From the NCBI GenBank assembly GCA_004352715.1, contig SCFE01000042.1, positions 1,899,757 through 1,963,756 on the forward strand: a DNA stretch of 64,000 nt, written 5' to 3'. Source of the stretch: Hofstenia miamia (lineage: Eukaryota > Xenacoelomorpha > Acoela). Below the pieces are notes generated by a model. That model made no database searches and had not been told where the DNA came from. It saw only the letters and a list, made by a program, of their open reading frames with translations. Positions 1 through 11,735 of this stretch are shown piece by piece (positions within the stretch are counted from its first letter, which is position 1; every line of letters begins with the position of its first letter). The position numbers were made by a program, and so were the translations under genes.

Positions 1-844
1 GTATTCTGGGAGCATGGTCCAGAAATTGGAATTGGTATGCAGTGTCCCTCTTCAGTGTTCAATTGTGAAGGTAAATTCATTTAAGTATTTGATCCATCTT
101 TATACTGTTCCTGACTTATCACCTGAGAATTTTTTGAGCATTGCTAAACTGCTGTTATCTGTGTGGACTCTAAATTCCCATCCAATCAAAAAGAGTCTGA
201 ATTTCTTTATGCTCTTGATTAGTGCAAGCATCTCTAACTTTGTTGATCTGTAGTTCTCCTTGATTGATTTTCATTTCAGAATAAAAACTGTATTAGCACT
301 TCTTTGTTGTTCTTCAGTTGTCCAAGTGTTGCTCTGATTGCTACCTTACTAGCATTGCAGTCTAGGATGAATGTTTTGCTTTAGTCAGGCATATTCAATG
401 ATGGCAGTTTGGCTAAGTCTTCTTTTATATTGTCTAGTTCTTCCTGTTCTTGCCACGTCCATATAAAAGGCACTGACTTCCTCATTAGCTGTGTCATCTT
501 AGTGGTCTTCCCTGCAATGTTGGGTATAAATGTTCCATAATAGTTAAAGAACCCCATTATTCTCTGTATGTCTTTTTTGTAGCTTGGCCTCTCTATCCCC
601 AGGGTCATATCTCTTGCATTGTCTTTCATGCATATTCTACCATTCTCGATCACTCTTCCTAGGAATATGATATTCTCCTTTAATATATCTTATTTTTTGC
701 CATTGATTTTTAAGCCTGCTTTTTCCAGGATTGNATTCTACCATTCTCGATCACTCTTCCTAGGAATATGATATTCTCCTTTAATATATCTCATTTTTTG
801 CCATTGATTTTTAAGCCTGCTTTTTCCAGGATTGATAGTGTTCT
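1..844 (-). pseudogene. pol: Ty3/gypsy pol fragment: end of RT and RNase H (G1-type)
   Basis: Reads leftwards and runs off the window edge. It encodes the end of the reverse transcriptase (RTLSILEKAGL, then GFFNYYGTFIPNIAGK at 381-653) and the RNase H domain, both recognisable against the better copy at 45-49 kb. The RNase H start reads LDCNAS where the better copy has LDCDAS, so a metal-binding Asp is lost. IEH is followed by an in-frame TGA near position 60, the same place as in the 45-49 kb copy. It begins abruptly at the LTR end at 844/845, so a second G1 element inserted into this RT gene. It cannot be functional. The 100-bp duplication inside it is treated separately. Confidence 0.85.
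634..834. repeat. 100-bp direct duplication around a single N
   Basis: Bases 634-733 recur as 735-834 with one difference (tctt versus tctc), joined by one N at 734. The same pattern recurs elsewhere in the window. It most likely marks overlapping contig ends placed side by side rather than a biological duplication. Confidence 0.85.
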
Positions 845-1994
845 TGTAGCATCCACTACCAAGCATTAACTTAGATTAAAATATTCTTTTAAATTATTGT
901 CCTTCATTCTAAGCAGGTAGGGATGTACATATATTAACTCTTTACTCCAATGTTGTATAGGTTTAGTTAATCTTAACTAAAATAACTGGATACTGTTTAG
1001 ATACACTGCCATCACATCTCTGCTCCATGATCTGGCTATGGCCTGTGGCTGACTCTGATCTCTGAATCCCTTCACATGTGTTTCCATCACTGACTAAGTG
1101 GTTCCAAGCCTCAGCTCAATGATGTTCTTATGTGTTCCCTATCCTAGCTCAGTGCACTTCTCAATGCTATTTGTAACTGACTTAAACTCATTTTTAATGT
1201 GTATTTATTTTACTTTGCAACCTTGCAATGTCACTAGCTGCTTAATAATTATTGCTTTAGCCATTACCAAAAAACTATTGGCTTTAGATAAGTTAATTAA
1301 AATAAGTTACAAAATCACTTGCAGCTTCCTACCTTACATTTAAATAACAATAATACATGCTCAGTCTATTTATTGGTGTCTTATAAGTCACCTAAGTCTA
1401 TAAGATAAAATATGTATAACCTACAGTAGGCTATCCAGCCCTTTTACTGATATCAATTATTAGATACATGTAAACAAAAGAATTGGTAGCCAGCTAAACA
1501 GAGAAAAACTCCTATTTGTATACCTAACATAAATGCAGGTTCATGGTTTGGATTGAGGACCCTCAAGTTGCTCCTGATATGTGGCCAAACCACTACTACT
1601 GCATTTACCATTTAGCTTGACATTCTGTATAAATAAGCAAACCTATATAAAATCTAAAGATAAGATTTTTGAAGAATTTACTTCAACAATTTCCAAAATG
1701 ATTTCTCACATATTTATAGTTAACTTCCAAAAAGTACCTGTCATTTGAAATTTAAATTTATATCATCTGCCAAAAATGGCTAAAAATAATGGAAGTGAAT
1801 TCACCCCCTTCATTTGGTCAAATTTGATGACAAGTCCTAATTTGCTATATTAATACTTAGTTGCATTTACAAAGATAATCTGATAATTAAACTTAAATTG
1901 TTTTTTAATCACTAATCATAATTTGATTTTAGTTTTGACTAATCATCTGATCTTCTTTCTTCTTTACCAGCATTATGCTTTGGATAATGCTAAA
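845..1994 (-). mobile_element. G1 long terminal repeat, complete, 1150 bp
   Basis: On the minus strand it starts TTTAGCATTATCC next to a polypurine tract and ends GTAGTGGATGCTACA, imperfect inverted termini typical of this family. It has the same length (1150 bp) as the LTR at 26015-27164. It contains a TATA-like ctatttatag (sense strand) and an upstream block around GCCATTTTTGG shared with other copies. It is the 3' LTR of the G1 element whose ORF3 lies to its right, and it abuts an RT gene on its left, so the whole element sits inside an older G1 copy. The hydrophobic small ORFs read here are antisense noise. Confidence 0.85.
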
Positions 1995-2007
1995 CGCCCT
2001 CCTCAGC
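1995..2007 (-). promoter_or_regulatory. polypurine tract (plus-strand primer site)
   Basis: The minus strand reads GCTGAGGAGGGCG immediately before the LTR start. The same tract precedes the LTR at 26015 and 43092. In those copies it also encodes the last ORF3 residues (AEEGV). Inferred to prime second-strand synthesis, as in other LTR elements. Confidence 0.8.
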
Positions 2008-3757
2008 TTGTGTTATTTTTATCACTGCTCATTCTCCATGGACTAATTCATCTGCTTTTTTAATTAGCATTTCTGCTTGGGGATCACTCCAGCTTGTTGT
2101 TGCGAATTCCCGTTGTTTTGTTATTTTCAGTACTGCTTCTCTTTCTGTTGTTACCATACTGTGGTATCATAAGATTTTGCCTCTTTAATATTCTCTGATA
2201 TTGGTGTGATCTCTCTAAGTTTGTTCATTTTCTCTGAAAAGATCTCATACAACTTTCTGTATAGATGGATGCCCTTTATTGCTATCATTAATGTCATTTG
2301 TGCATCTGCTCTACTCATGTGCGCCATCTCTTAATGTATCATTGTGTTTGGGTAAAAGAATGTGAAAACTCTCCTGAGGCCCCTTGTATTTGCCACATCC
2401 TTGTAGAAGAAGCTTATGTTCTCTCTCACCTCTTCCTCTGTTATTGTCATTGAATTGTTCTTGTTTAGTCTCATCATTGTCACTATTTCTACTCTTTTTG
2501 TGACATCATAGAAGCAGTACTCTTTATCCCATAAATCCAACCACACTACATCATTTACTCCTGAAAACAGCATGATCACCTTTGTCATTTGTTTATCTAT
2601 TTCTTCTTGTAGTTCTTTTAACTGTTCATGAATTGGTTTTCCTTGAGTGTATAGCTGATAAGGAGTTATTGCTCCCTCAACATATACCCTTTCCTTGTTA
2701 TTGTTTTTTAGCAATATTTCCTTCATCTTTTTATAGTCATCTCTTTCAACTATCCCTTTTGCTCCATCTTTCATATTCACGTAAGTCTTATATTTGTGTA
2801 GGAAAAATTTGGTGATCTTCAAATTTTTTGGTACTCTCCACCATGGGAGTACCATCAGAATAGACACTGTTTTTCGTGAGGTTAAGATGAGAATTTTCGT
2901 TCTTATTTGTTGCTATATCTCTCTATAGTCTTCTGACATTATCTGTGCTGTTGCCAGTCCAATCGTGGCTGGGTAATTCATCTTACTTTCCTTTAATGTT
3001 TCCCAGAAGATTTGTGTTAAGCCTCTCCTGCTCATTCTCCCATAATTTTGTCGTTCTATGTCCACTGCTAACTGATTGCATAGTTTTAGCATCTCTTCTA
3101 GTTTGGTTTTTGTGAACGTCTCTGTAAACATTAATTTCATTGATGCTACTGTTTGCTCCTGCTTCATGTATTGATAATTGCAGGAGCGAATTTCTTCTTT
3201 CTCCTTAGTTATTTTTATTTTGACCAAGAATATCTTGTCATCTGTGTTGATCCATTCCACTGTGTGTTTGGTGTGGAGGCTACCCATTTCTCTATGTTTA
3301 TCCTGTTGCTGCATCTTCAATGACAGTATTAATTGTGTTGACATTAAATATTCTTCTCAGACTTCAACAGGTTCTGTTATTCCTACCCTTTGCATCATTT
3401 CTGCACTCTTTATGATTTTCATGAATGTACAGTGAGGGCTCTCTTTTTTGTATCTCTTCATTTCTAGTTCTAGCAATTGTTGCATCTCTTTGTTTTTCAT
3501 TGTATTTACAATTTCTTTGGTATCTATGATTTTTCATTTGATGATTTTCTTTGTTGTTAACCAAGGTTCTGTTTCAACCTGTCTTAGTTGGGTTTCAGAT
3601 GTGTCACCCCACATGTATTTTCTCATGGGTTCATCAAATACTGTTATTTCTTCTGCCGCAATCCCCATTATATTCACTATGTCCACTGTTGACATTCTTC
3701 CTAGTGGGCTTTTGTTGATAATTAATCTACTGATGAACTTTTTGATTTCTTGCATTG
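1995..3757 (-). pseudogene. ORF3 C-terminal half: DEDDh 3'-5' exonuclease-like (G1 copy A)
   Basis: Second half of the third gene. Reading leftwards it has a mid region with RKYMWGDTSETQLRQ and PWLTTKKIIK, then motif I QLAVDIE (Asp codon near 3063), NYPATIGLAT, a motif II candidate LFSGVNDVVWLDLW (Asp near 2551), YDVTKRVEIV, and the closing AHMSRADAQMTLMI with H-x4-D at 2321 and 2306. D-x-E, D and H-x4-D are the metal-binding set of DEDDh exonucleases (DnaQ/RNase T/TREX class). A deletion directly after DIE and several frameshifts, one just before the last motif, show it is dead. The fold assignment rests on motifs only, but the same motifs appear in two to four other copies here. Confidence 0.75.
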
Positions 3758-4943
3758 GTTTTTTTATTTGTCCAGGGATGTCAGCTTCTGACGTGCCCTT
3801 TCAGCAACCAATTTTTTGTTTATGTGTTTACTGGGGATAAAGCTATTTCATATTTCTTTGCCTTTGCTAACTTGTGTCACCCTGATCTTGAAATTGGTAG
3901 CCTTAATTCCTGTTCCTGTGTCATGAATATTGCTAGAATCCATGCTGATGTTCTGAATCAGATTTCTGGTGAGTTCTTTTCCTTGAATAGCATATTTTTG
4001 AAATCTTTTGTTGAATTTATTTCATATGATCTGTTGATTTCTGAAAGTGCTACCTCAACTGTCTTGTGGTATTTTCTCAACAGGGCCTCAATATGTATTT
4101 CTGGCCATTCTTCTTTTGTCTTCTTTTGTAGCTTCATTTCATTCCATATCTCTTGTATCCTCTTTATGTGTTCTTGCCTTTGTGTGAGGCTGCACTTGAT
4201 GAATAGCATGTTTGCTTTTTCTACGCCCTCTGCATGTGTTGTCATCTCTATGGTTTTTACTTGTATATATAAGTTGATGGCTATACATGGATCTACCATC
4301 AATCTGCAATAGGCTACCCAGTAATTGTTTTGAAAATCTAAGCGAATTAATTCTGTGACCTTTGATTCTGTCATTATTTTCTCCCATAGGAACCAGTTTT
4401 CAACTTGTATTTGTAACTCTCTCAGGAACGGTGGTATTTCTTTGATCATAGTTCTCCTGATGATTACTACTCTTATGCCCTGCACTCTTACCATTCTTAA
4501 CATTTGGTCTAACGGTTTCTCCAGATTTTTGTTGTATTCTTTCTCTTTTAGGATATGAGTGATCATTAAGTTATCTTTGTCAATTTCAATTTCTGGTATT
4601 TTTGCGATTTTTTCCACATATGCCATGATTGCTTGGGCTGCTTCCAGTGTGAAGTTTTGTCAAAAGTGACATGAACCATGCTGCGCATATATGGTCATTC
4701 TACCTTTTCGTCTAATTATCTTTGATAGATTATTATTGTGTTGACCATTGGTCTTTTCTGCACATCTAGTACTATGGGTAATTTGCTGCCTTCTGTTTTT
4801 GCTATCCTTTGTATATGACTTTTCATTTCCAGTGACAGTTTTTGGTATGCATTAGTTCTCATTTTCAGTGTTCCCATAAAGTAGGGGTGCAGGTTTTCCC
4901 CATCTATTTTTGACATCCTTTTCTCTCTATCTTTTGACCACAC
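3758..4943 (-). pseudogene. ORF3 N-terminal half: conserved HPYF domain of unknown function (G1 copy A)
   Basis: Longest open part is 3958-4626, preceded by 4716-4943 containing ENLHPYFMGTLK. I do not recognise the fold. It is rich in alternating beta/alpha sequence (for example IRVVIIRRTMIKEIPPFL) and ends with KNSPEI. The same domain occurs at 19.7 kb, 22 kb, 40 kb, 49.8 kb (G1), 14-16 kb (G2) and 54.6 and 56 kb (G3), always upstream of the exonuclease half. Frameshifts separate the two open parts. No signal peptide or membrane segment in the sense frame, so it does not look like a retroviral envelope. Confidence 0.7.
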
Positions 4944-5536
4944 TGTTCTTTCTGATGTGCTTTTGGAGAGGGCATGTAGCTGTGTAATCCGTAGCAGTCA
5001 CCTGGTGCTCAGCTCACTGTCCAGTGAGTCCATGCTGATGGTTTCCACTTATTTGCCCTTGAATCAGCTCACAGTTGACGCTTTCAGCAATTGACCAGTT
5101 GTGGGTTCCATCAATATGTCAGCATTGTCACTTTAGTATATGCACAGTTCTTTTTCCACTTTCACCTTCCCCTGAACTCTAATAGCTGCACTGCCCTTGA
5201 ATTGCAAAGATAGACTGGAAGGAAAGTTGTGCTGTGTTTCACCAGTTCTCTGTGTGCCCTCAAATTGGTGGTGCAGATCTCTGGGATTTCACTGGTTCCC
5301 TGTTTGCCCTTGAATCAGCTGTGCAGATCAACAATGGGAGAGGCATTGTGTCTTTTTGTCTCACTGCCCTCAAATCAGCATTGGGGACTACTCAGACGCC
5401 TTCTCACTCTGCGCCTTTGATTAGTCATGGGTTGGTTCTCATCCCTTCTGTTGTCCATTGGACTTCCAGTTCAAGATTTCCTTCGTATTCTCCTCAGCGG
5501 GTTTGACATTGTCATCTTCTTCCTCTTCCTCAATGG
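4944..5536 (-). repeat. integrase-ORF3 spacer with repeated TCAAGGGCA-type units
   Basis: On the plus strand tgcccttgaatcagct, tgccctcaaattggtgg, gcccttgaatcagctgt and gccctcaaatcagca recur at intervals of about 50-90 bases. On the sense (minus) strand they are ADSRA/FKG-type units, depending on frame. The same unit fills the equivalent place in the copies at 19, 39 and 49 kb. No convincing single ORF spans it here. Confidence 0.7.
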
Positions 5537-6949
5537 CTGTTGCATTTTGTTCAATTTTCCTAAATTCAGACAATAAATTTATATCCCATACTTTGGGGTC
5601 ATGTATATATTTATCTCTTGCTTCATGCCTTGGCAGCACTCTTTTTTATATATATTCATTGCCGATTTTACTTTGAATTCTTCGTCAAAACCTTCTTCCA
5701 GCAGACTATCTAATTTGCTCATATCATATACAATCTCATTACCATTAATGTGACTTATTTAAAACTTGGCATTTTCATCTAGTATTGATTCTTCAATATC
5801 TGCTGTCACTTGTTTTAGGTTCTGGAAATGCAGTAATCTATCATTATTTAACATGTACTCATTATTTGGTAATACTTGTGTTATTTTATATGGACCTGAC
5901 CAAATCTGTTTGTGTCTGTTAATTTCATAGGTGTGAATGCATAAACTGTGTTGCCTATCTTATGTGCATGACCATAGATTTTTTATTGTAATTGTGCTGT
6001 TGTCTCACAGCCAATTTCTTCCTGTTATGGCACATTGTCTCATGTATTGCTGTTATCCAATTACTCTGTTGATCTACATATTGGTTGTCCATCTTTCTGC
6101 TATAGGCAAAGTATTGCATTGATAATGGTGTCACTGCCTCTCTTCCAAACATGGCCTTAAATGGTGTTATCCCAGTTGTAGAATGTACAGACATATTGTA
6201 AAAATACTCAAACATTTCAATTACTTCTCTCCATTTGCGACCNCTGTTGCATTTTGTTCAATTTTCCTAAATTCAGACAATAAATTTATATCCCATACTT
6301 TGGGGTCATGTATATATTTATCTCTTGCTTCATGCCTTGGCAGCACTCTTTTTTATATATATTCATTGCCGATTTTACTTTGAATTCTTCGTCAAAACCT
6401 TCTTCCAGCAGACTATCTAATTTGCTCATATCATATACAATCTCATTACCATTAATGTGACTTATTTAAAACTTGGCATTTTCATCTAGTATTGATTCTT
6501 CAATATCTGCTGTCACTTGTTTTAGGTTCTGGAAATGCAGTAATCTATCATTATTTAACATGTACTCATTATTTGGTAATACTTGTGTTATTTTATACGG
6601 ACCTGACCAAATCTGTTTGTGTCTGTTAATTTCATAGGTGTGAATGCATAAACTGTGTTGCCTATCTTATGTGCATGACCATAGATTTTTTATTGTAATT
6701 GTGCTGTTGTCTCACAGCCAATTTCTTCCTGTTATGGCACATTGTCTCATGTATTGCTGTTATCCAATTACTCTGTTGATCTACATATTGGTTGTCCATC
6801 TTTCTGCTATAGGCAAAGTATTGCATTGATAATGGTGTCACTGCCTCTCTTCCAAACATGGCCTTAAATGGTGTTATCCCAGTTGTAGAATGTACAGACA
6901 TATTGTAAAAATACTCAAACATTTCAATTACTTCTCTCCATTTGCGACC
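5537..6949. repeat. 706-bp direct duplication around a single N
   Basis: 5537-6242 and 6244-6949 are the same sequence (I noticed one difference, tatgg versus tacgg) joined by a single N at 6243. Within integrase this repeats about 230 codons, including YNMSVHSTTGITPFKAMF. Best read as two overlapping contigs or alleles laid end to end. Confidence 0.9.
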
Positions 6950-7830
6950 CCCTATTCTTGAAGTTGTGACTCTAATTAGCTTTATCAAGGTTCTGTTCAG
7001 TCTCTACACTGCGCCATTTGCCTGTGGATGGTATGCTGTTGTTTTCTCACTCATTACTCTTGAAATAGGTTGCTTTCAAATTGTGGCCCCTTATCAGCGA
7101 TTATCATCTCCATTGGCCCAAACTTCAGGATCCATTCTTTCAGAACTATATCAGTGGTTGTTTCAGCTGTTGTGTTCTTCATCAGGATTAACTTCGCGTA
7201 TTTGGTGAAATTGTCCACCATCACTAGTAGGTACTTATATCCTTCCTCATCTTTTGAAAACATTTCTAGGTCTATGTGTACAATCTCATTGGGTTACATT
7301 GCTATGATCTTCTCTAGAGGTGCTCTCTGCATTGGAAAATGTTGTTTGTTATGAAGGAGACATTTCATACATTTATTATTTATCTCTTTGTTACCTTCTG
7401 TATTGCCATTGTGAAGAACCTTGCATTAAACATGCTCTCAATTTGCATGATGGCTATGTGGCCCTTCACATGAATTTTCCTTACTAGTTCGCATTTATAG
7501 TATTTCAGTATTGCAATTCTATTGTTTTGTCCTTCCACATATAGGAGTCCATTCCTGTTCTTCTTCCATTTGTACCTCTCTTAGTAGTTTGTGGTTAACT
7601 TTGATAGTTTCAAACTTGGTTCCTGTAACTTCTTTATGATTTCACTTAATATCATGTTGTCCTTCTGTTTTTATATGATCTCTGCCTCTGATATCTCTTC
7701 CTTTATTGTGATTGGTAGCACTGCTTGTCCCTTTTTATTGACATTCATTTCTAGCAGCCCCTTTTACTCTGTGTGTTGCAGAAATTGAAACTGTTTTTTC
7801 TCTCCATCTTCCTTGGTTGCATCTCTAATG
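5537..7830 (-). pseudogene. pol: pol fragment: RNase H/integrase connector and integrase (G1 copy A)
   Basis: From right to left: the connector (LPITIKEEISEAEI, near 7720), degraded HHCC zinc region (CMKCLLHNKQHFP), integrase core with HIDLEMFSKDEEG, MVDNFTKYA and IIADKGPQFES, then TSRIGGRKWREVIEMFEY, YNMSVHSTTGITPFKAMF, and a C-terminal tail with DSLLEEGFDEEFK. Residues of the DDE core are visible in part, but the third acidic residue region is broken. A 706-bp assembly duplication repeats the C-terminal part. In-frame stops (for example TAA after NAKFK) and frameshifts make it a pseudogene. It ends at about 7830, where G2 leader sequence begins. Confidence 0.8.
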
Positions 7831-8360
7831 CAAGAAAAACTAGAAAAGTCCATTGAAACTATAAGAAAAATACAGAAGAACAATTCCAACAATTTGAGAG
7901 AAAACTCCAACTGAGTTTGGAGAAACAAAACTAGTTCCAGTAAGCAGCACAGTGTAGGGTACAGTAATAAATCTAAATTCTAGAAGAATAAGACAGCAAC
8001 AAAGTAGCAACCAAAATGAGTAAAAATAACGTCAAAACTTGGTGACAGCTTCAGAGCACAGAATTGCAGTGTAAAAGTAAGATAAGAGGTAAAGTTATGC
8101 ATCAGTTGGTAGAGAAGTTGATTCACAGCCAGGAGAAACAACCCTCCCAGCTGGCTCACACCAAAGAGAAAGAACAAAACCAAATATGGTAAGAAAACAA
8201 GTAACAGTTCTGTACCATGTCACAATCACCAGGTAATCAGATGACCACTTTGGTATGCATGCAAGCTTCATTACCAGAATACATATCCAGGCATTGATTC
8301 ACCTGCACACTTCAACAGAAGGGAGTAGAGAGCTCAACTGACATTCCAATTTGCTCAGAA
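7831..8360 (-). other. G2 untranslated leader, truncated
   Basis: Minus-strand sequence directly after a G2 primer site. It matches the leader at 28.43-28.95 kb base for base over long stretches (for example ggttgctactttgttgctg here and ggttgttattttgttgttg there). It breaks off at about 7830 against the G1 pol fragment. The hydrophobic ORF at 7980-8183 lies inside it; the equivalent leader in the other copy is not open, so I do not call a gene. Confidence 0.65.
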
Positions 8361-8377
8361 TCACGTCAGGGTCCCCA
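8361..8377 (-). promoter_or_regulatory. primer-binding site of G2 element
   Basis: The minus strand reads TGGGGACCCTGACGTGA directly after the LTR end CTACA. The other G2 copy has TGGCGACCCTGACATGA. The consensus is close to the complement of a tRNA-Arg 3' end (TGGCGACCGTGACAG), the primer known for mdg1/412-type elements. tRNA identity is an inference. Confidence 0.65.
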
Positions 8378-9367
8378 TGTAGAATTGTGGGAGAACTCTG
8401 ACTACTCAATGCAGTACTGGGAAACTCAAGAGTTAGTATCAATGGTTGCAAAAGCTACAATTGTAGAGAGTGACCTGCATTCTAGCTGAAGAAAGAGCAT
8501 TGGTGGTTCACTGATTCACTTAAGAAAAACAGAAATTATCCATAGAGAATAGACTTCCAGCAGTGACCAATTCATATGGCGTCATGCCAAAGCTCTATCC
8601 ATTAAGCCATCCTTACTCACCAAGGTGCTATTTGTGTGTCTCAAGTATTAATTTCTAGCTCAAATAAAGAATTTAGCTGAGAGTTCTATTATCTCAGCTC
8701 ATGTAAATCAATAATTAAACAAAAGGCACATAATTACCATGCATTCATGTTTGCCAGTGGCATATTATATTTGCAGTGTGGTATTATTAAGTGCATGTAT
8801 GAAATGAAATGATCAAATTAAAAGCTCTTATTCCCTACACTTACATGTAGCTTTAACCTAAAGTGACCACAATTTGGGCTGTCACATTTAAGGAGCTATT
8901 TGGCACCCCAGACTCAGTGCAGTTCCTCCCAAATTGTCACTGGATCTTAAGCAGGAATTATCAAACTAAAATCCATGACAAAACCTAAAAGGGCTAGCAT
9001 ATAAATAAATTAGAGAAGGTCAAACATGATTGGAGTAAGACAAATTATATTGTGAGTTCACTACAAGTCTCTCAAGTATTCATTACAATTTTTGTAAATT
9101 ATTACCTGCTTAATGTTTACAACTTGCAAATGAGTTCCCTTGCAAAATTAAATGAGCAATTACACATAGGTTTAGATCAAGTTGACAAATAATAAATTGA
9201 TTGAAAAAACTGCACTCAAAAATGTACAAATTGACTTAAAAGAAATTGATATAAATGGATAGCCACAGATCAGAAATTATGACATTACTGTGACATAACA
9301 CTAATTTTTGAGAGCCAAAATAATCAAAGGAATAAAATAAAAACTAGGGGCCCTAAATGACTCTACA
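8378..9367 (-). mobile_element. G2 long terminal repeat, complete, 990 bp
   Basis: Minus strand starts TGTAGAGTCATTTAGG and ends CCCACAATTCTACA, followed at once by the primer site, so this is a 5' LTR. Termini are inverted (TGTAGA / TCTACA). Related LTRs are at 11736-12629, 9590-9996 (opposite strand) and 28255-28411. No coding sequence. Confidence 0.8.
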
Positions 9368-9589
9368 ATTTGTCTCACTTAAATTGTGTTTGATCTTTTT
9401 TGATTTATTTATTAAGCTAACCCTTTTAAATTCTTCTATGGATTGTTGTGAAATAATTATTGCTTAAGTTCCTGCAACAATTTCAGAGGTACTCTACTGT
9501 GTCTAGAGTGACAACATGCTCTCTAACAGTTGGCAGCCCAAATCATGGTGCTGCATTAAGTTGCATTAAGTACAGCTACGATTAAGTAT

Positions 9590-9996
9590 AGGGAAATAGA
9601 TTTTATTCAACCATTTCTATTTATACATTTCACTTAATGATTTACACTATGATGTTAATATACTGCTGGTGAATGTAAATGCATGGTAATTATATGTGAT
9701 ATTTATTATTTATTTACATAGGCTGAGGAAATAAGAACAACTGAGATCTATTTTATTTGATCTAGAAATTAACAACTAGAGACACACAATTAGCACCTTG
9801 GCAAGCTTGGAGCTATTTGTGGATACCACTTTGTCATGATGCCATGTGAATTGGTTGCTATTGGATGATAATTCTCTGTGAACTAGTTTTCTGTTTTTTT
9901 TTATTGAACTGGCAAACTACCAATGTTCTGTTTTCTACCTATTATTTGAGTTACCTAGTACTGCTGGAGTGGTCAGAGCATCCCCATGATTCTACA
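9590..9996 (+). mobile_element. G2 LTR, 3' part only, opposite orientation
   Basis: Plus strand ends CATGATTCTACA and shares blocks such as gcatggtaattat and cctagtactgctggagt with the other G2 LTRs. It points away from the LTR at 8378-9367, making a head-to-head pair. No primer site follows. Bases 9368-9589 between the pair and 9997-10119 after it hold nothing I recognise. Confidence 0.65.
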
Positions 9997-10119
9997 ATAG
10001 CCATAAAATACAAATATAGTGTCTCATGCCCCACATGTGACATTTTACTTTTCCTTTGAAACCTCTCTTTCAGATGGTATCATAGACATACTCCTTGAGG
10101 TAGATGATACAAAGGGGTC

Positions 10120-11735
10120 ATGATATCACTAAATCATTAGTTTATCCTGCACTAAAAGGAATCTTATCATGTTTACACTTATCATCAGGTTTTAATTCCT
10201 CTCTTGAGTCAAGAGTGTGAGAGTAAACCATTTCAAGTCTTGGTTGGCAAGCTTACTAAGTCTTCATATCACTATTCTTATTTAACCTAGTCTCCAACTC
10301 CTTTGTGCAGGGGTCTGTCAATTCAGATTTGGATAGGTAGCTCTAAAGAGTCTTTGTCTCATCAACAATATTATCACCTTGATCTGATGGAACTGATATT
10401 CAGTGATCTCTTGTGTTGCACCTTCTCTTCACCCTTCTCATTTGTAATCTGCTGAATTTTAATATCCATTTATTCATTAATTCCTCTGGGACTGCTTTGG
10501 CTATTGTGCTTCTCAATGGTATAAAGTCAGTGTATTTTGTAAAATTATCTAGGATCACCAACATAGTATCCTAAATAATCCACAATGATTTTTGTCAACT
10601 CTGCTCTTTGCTTGTTAAAATGCACATTGCTTGCCAGCCAACAGGTTCCTCATTTATCAATTATCTCTTCCAACTGCTTTTTAGACACTCATACATCCAT
10701 GCACATGCTGTTATTGAATGCTTTTTCTGTCTGTGTAATTCCCAAAAGTCCTCTTTCATGTATTTTTCTAATTAATTTGAATTTGTAATAATCAGGCAAA
10801 GTTAATCTATTGTTGTGACTAGTAGCATACAACAACCCATTTTTTTGTGAATTTAAAATAATAATTCAAAAATATTCAAGTGACAGTTTCCTCAATGGTG
10901 CCTGTTGGTCCTTGCACCTCTATATTACTTCTTTCCAGACTGGATCTCCCTCTTGATGTTAGATGATGTCTTCTTGGGAAATCTCTTTCATGATTATCAG
11001 TAATACTGCTCTACCTTGTTGGTCTGCATTGCTTTTGGATAACTGCTCATAGTGTTTTGTTGGCAGTTTCATCTCTCATTCAGGATTTCCTAGATCCCTT
11101 TCATATTGTGGCAAGGCTGTCCATAATTTGGCATTTGTGTGAAGATTACCTTTCCAATGTTTCATCTCAAAATTAAAATCAGTCAAATACTCTATCCATT
11201 GGGCTATGATACTGTTCCAATCTCCTGAGAACTTCTTTAACCAGAACAGACCACTATAGTCTGTTCTCATGGTAAAGTGTCTCCCTAGTAAGAATGATAA
11301 AATTTCTTAAGATTTTCTACAAAGTCTAACATCTCCAAATTTCATGAACCTGTAATCTGTCTCACAGCTGAAAATTTTATGGAATCTCTTTCCCATTATT
11401 CATCTGGCTGATGGTTGTGCCTATCACTACTGTGCTCACATTGCAGTCAACAATATATGGTCAATTATAATTTGGTGTACTCAGTGATTGCACTTTCTTC
11501 AGGTCTTCTCTTGTTACTTTCAATTAATCCTAAATATTCATGGACCACTCAAAATCATGTTCTTTCTAAGTAGCTTAGATATTAGTTCTGTTTTACACAA
11601 GATTTGGAATATAAGAAACATAGTAAATTAAAAATCCCATATTCTGCTTGATATCCTTCTATATTCTCTGTGCTTTGATTTTATCAATGAGGTCCTTTGC
11701 ATTATTCTTTATTGTAATATACCCCAGTCTAATAA
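10120..11735 (-). pseudogene. pol: G2 pol fragment: RT end, RNase H, integrase N-terminus
   Basis: Reading leftwards from the LTR boundary: RT end (LGYITIKNNAKDLIDKIK, MGFLIYY), the RNase H start (IVDCNVSTVVIGTTIS), then FEMKHWKGNLHTNAKLW at 11076-11270, the connector, and the integrase zinc region (HERGLLGITQTEKAFN). The site IEH*KG, a TGA in two G1 copies, reads HWKG here with TGG. Many stops and frameshifts. It begins exactly at the LTR edge 11735/11736, so the LTR-bearing G2 element inserted in this older copy. Confidence 0.75.

Noticed and set aside
3448-4312. Long hydrophobic plus-strand ORFs (130 and 185 residues) that look like membrane proteins
   Set aside because: They are antisense to ORF3; Lys/Glu-rich codons read backwards give Phe/Leu/Ser-rich hydrophobic strings. 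Same for 19088-20731 and 37469-40260 minus-strand ORFs.
7980-8183. 67-residue hydrophobic minus ORF in the G2 leader
   Set aside because: The homologous leader at 28.7 kb is not open in the same frame; likely non-coding.
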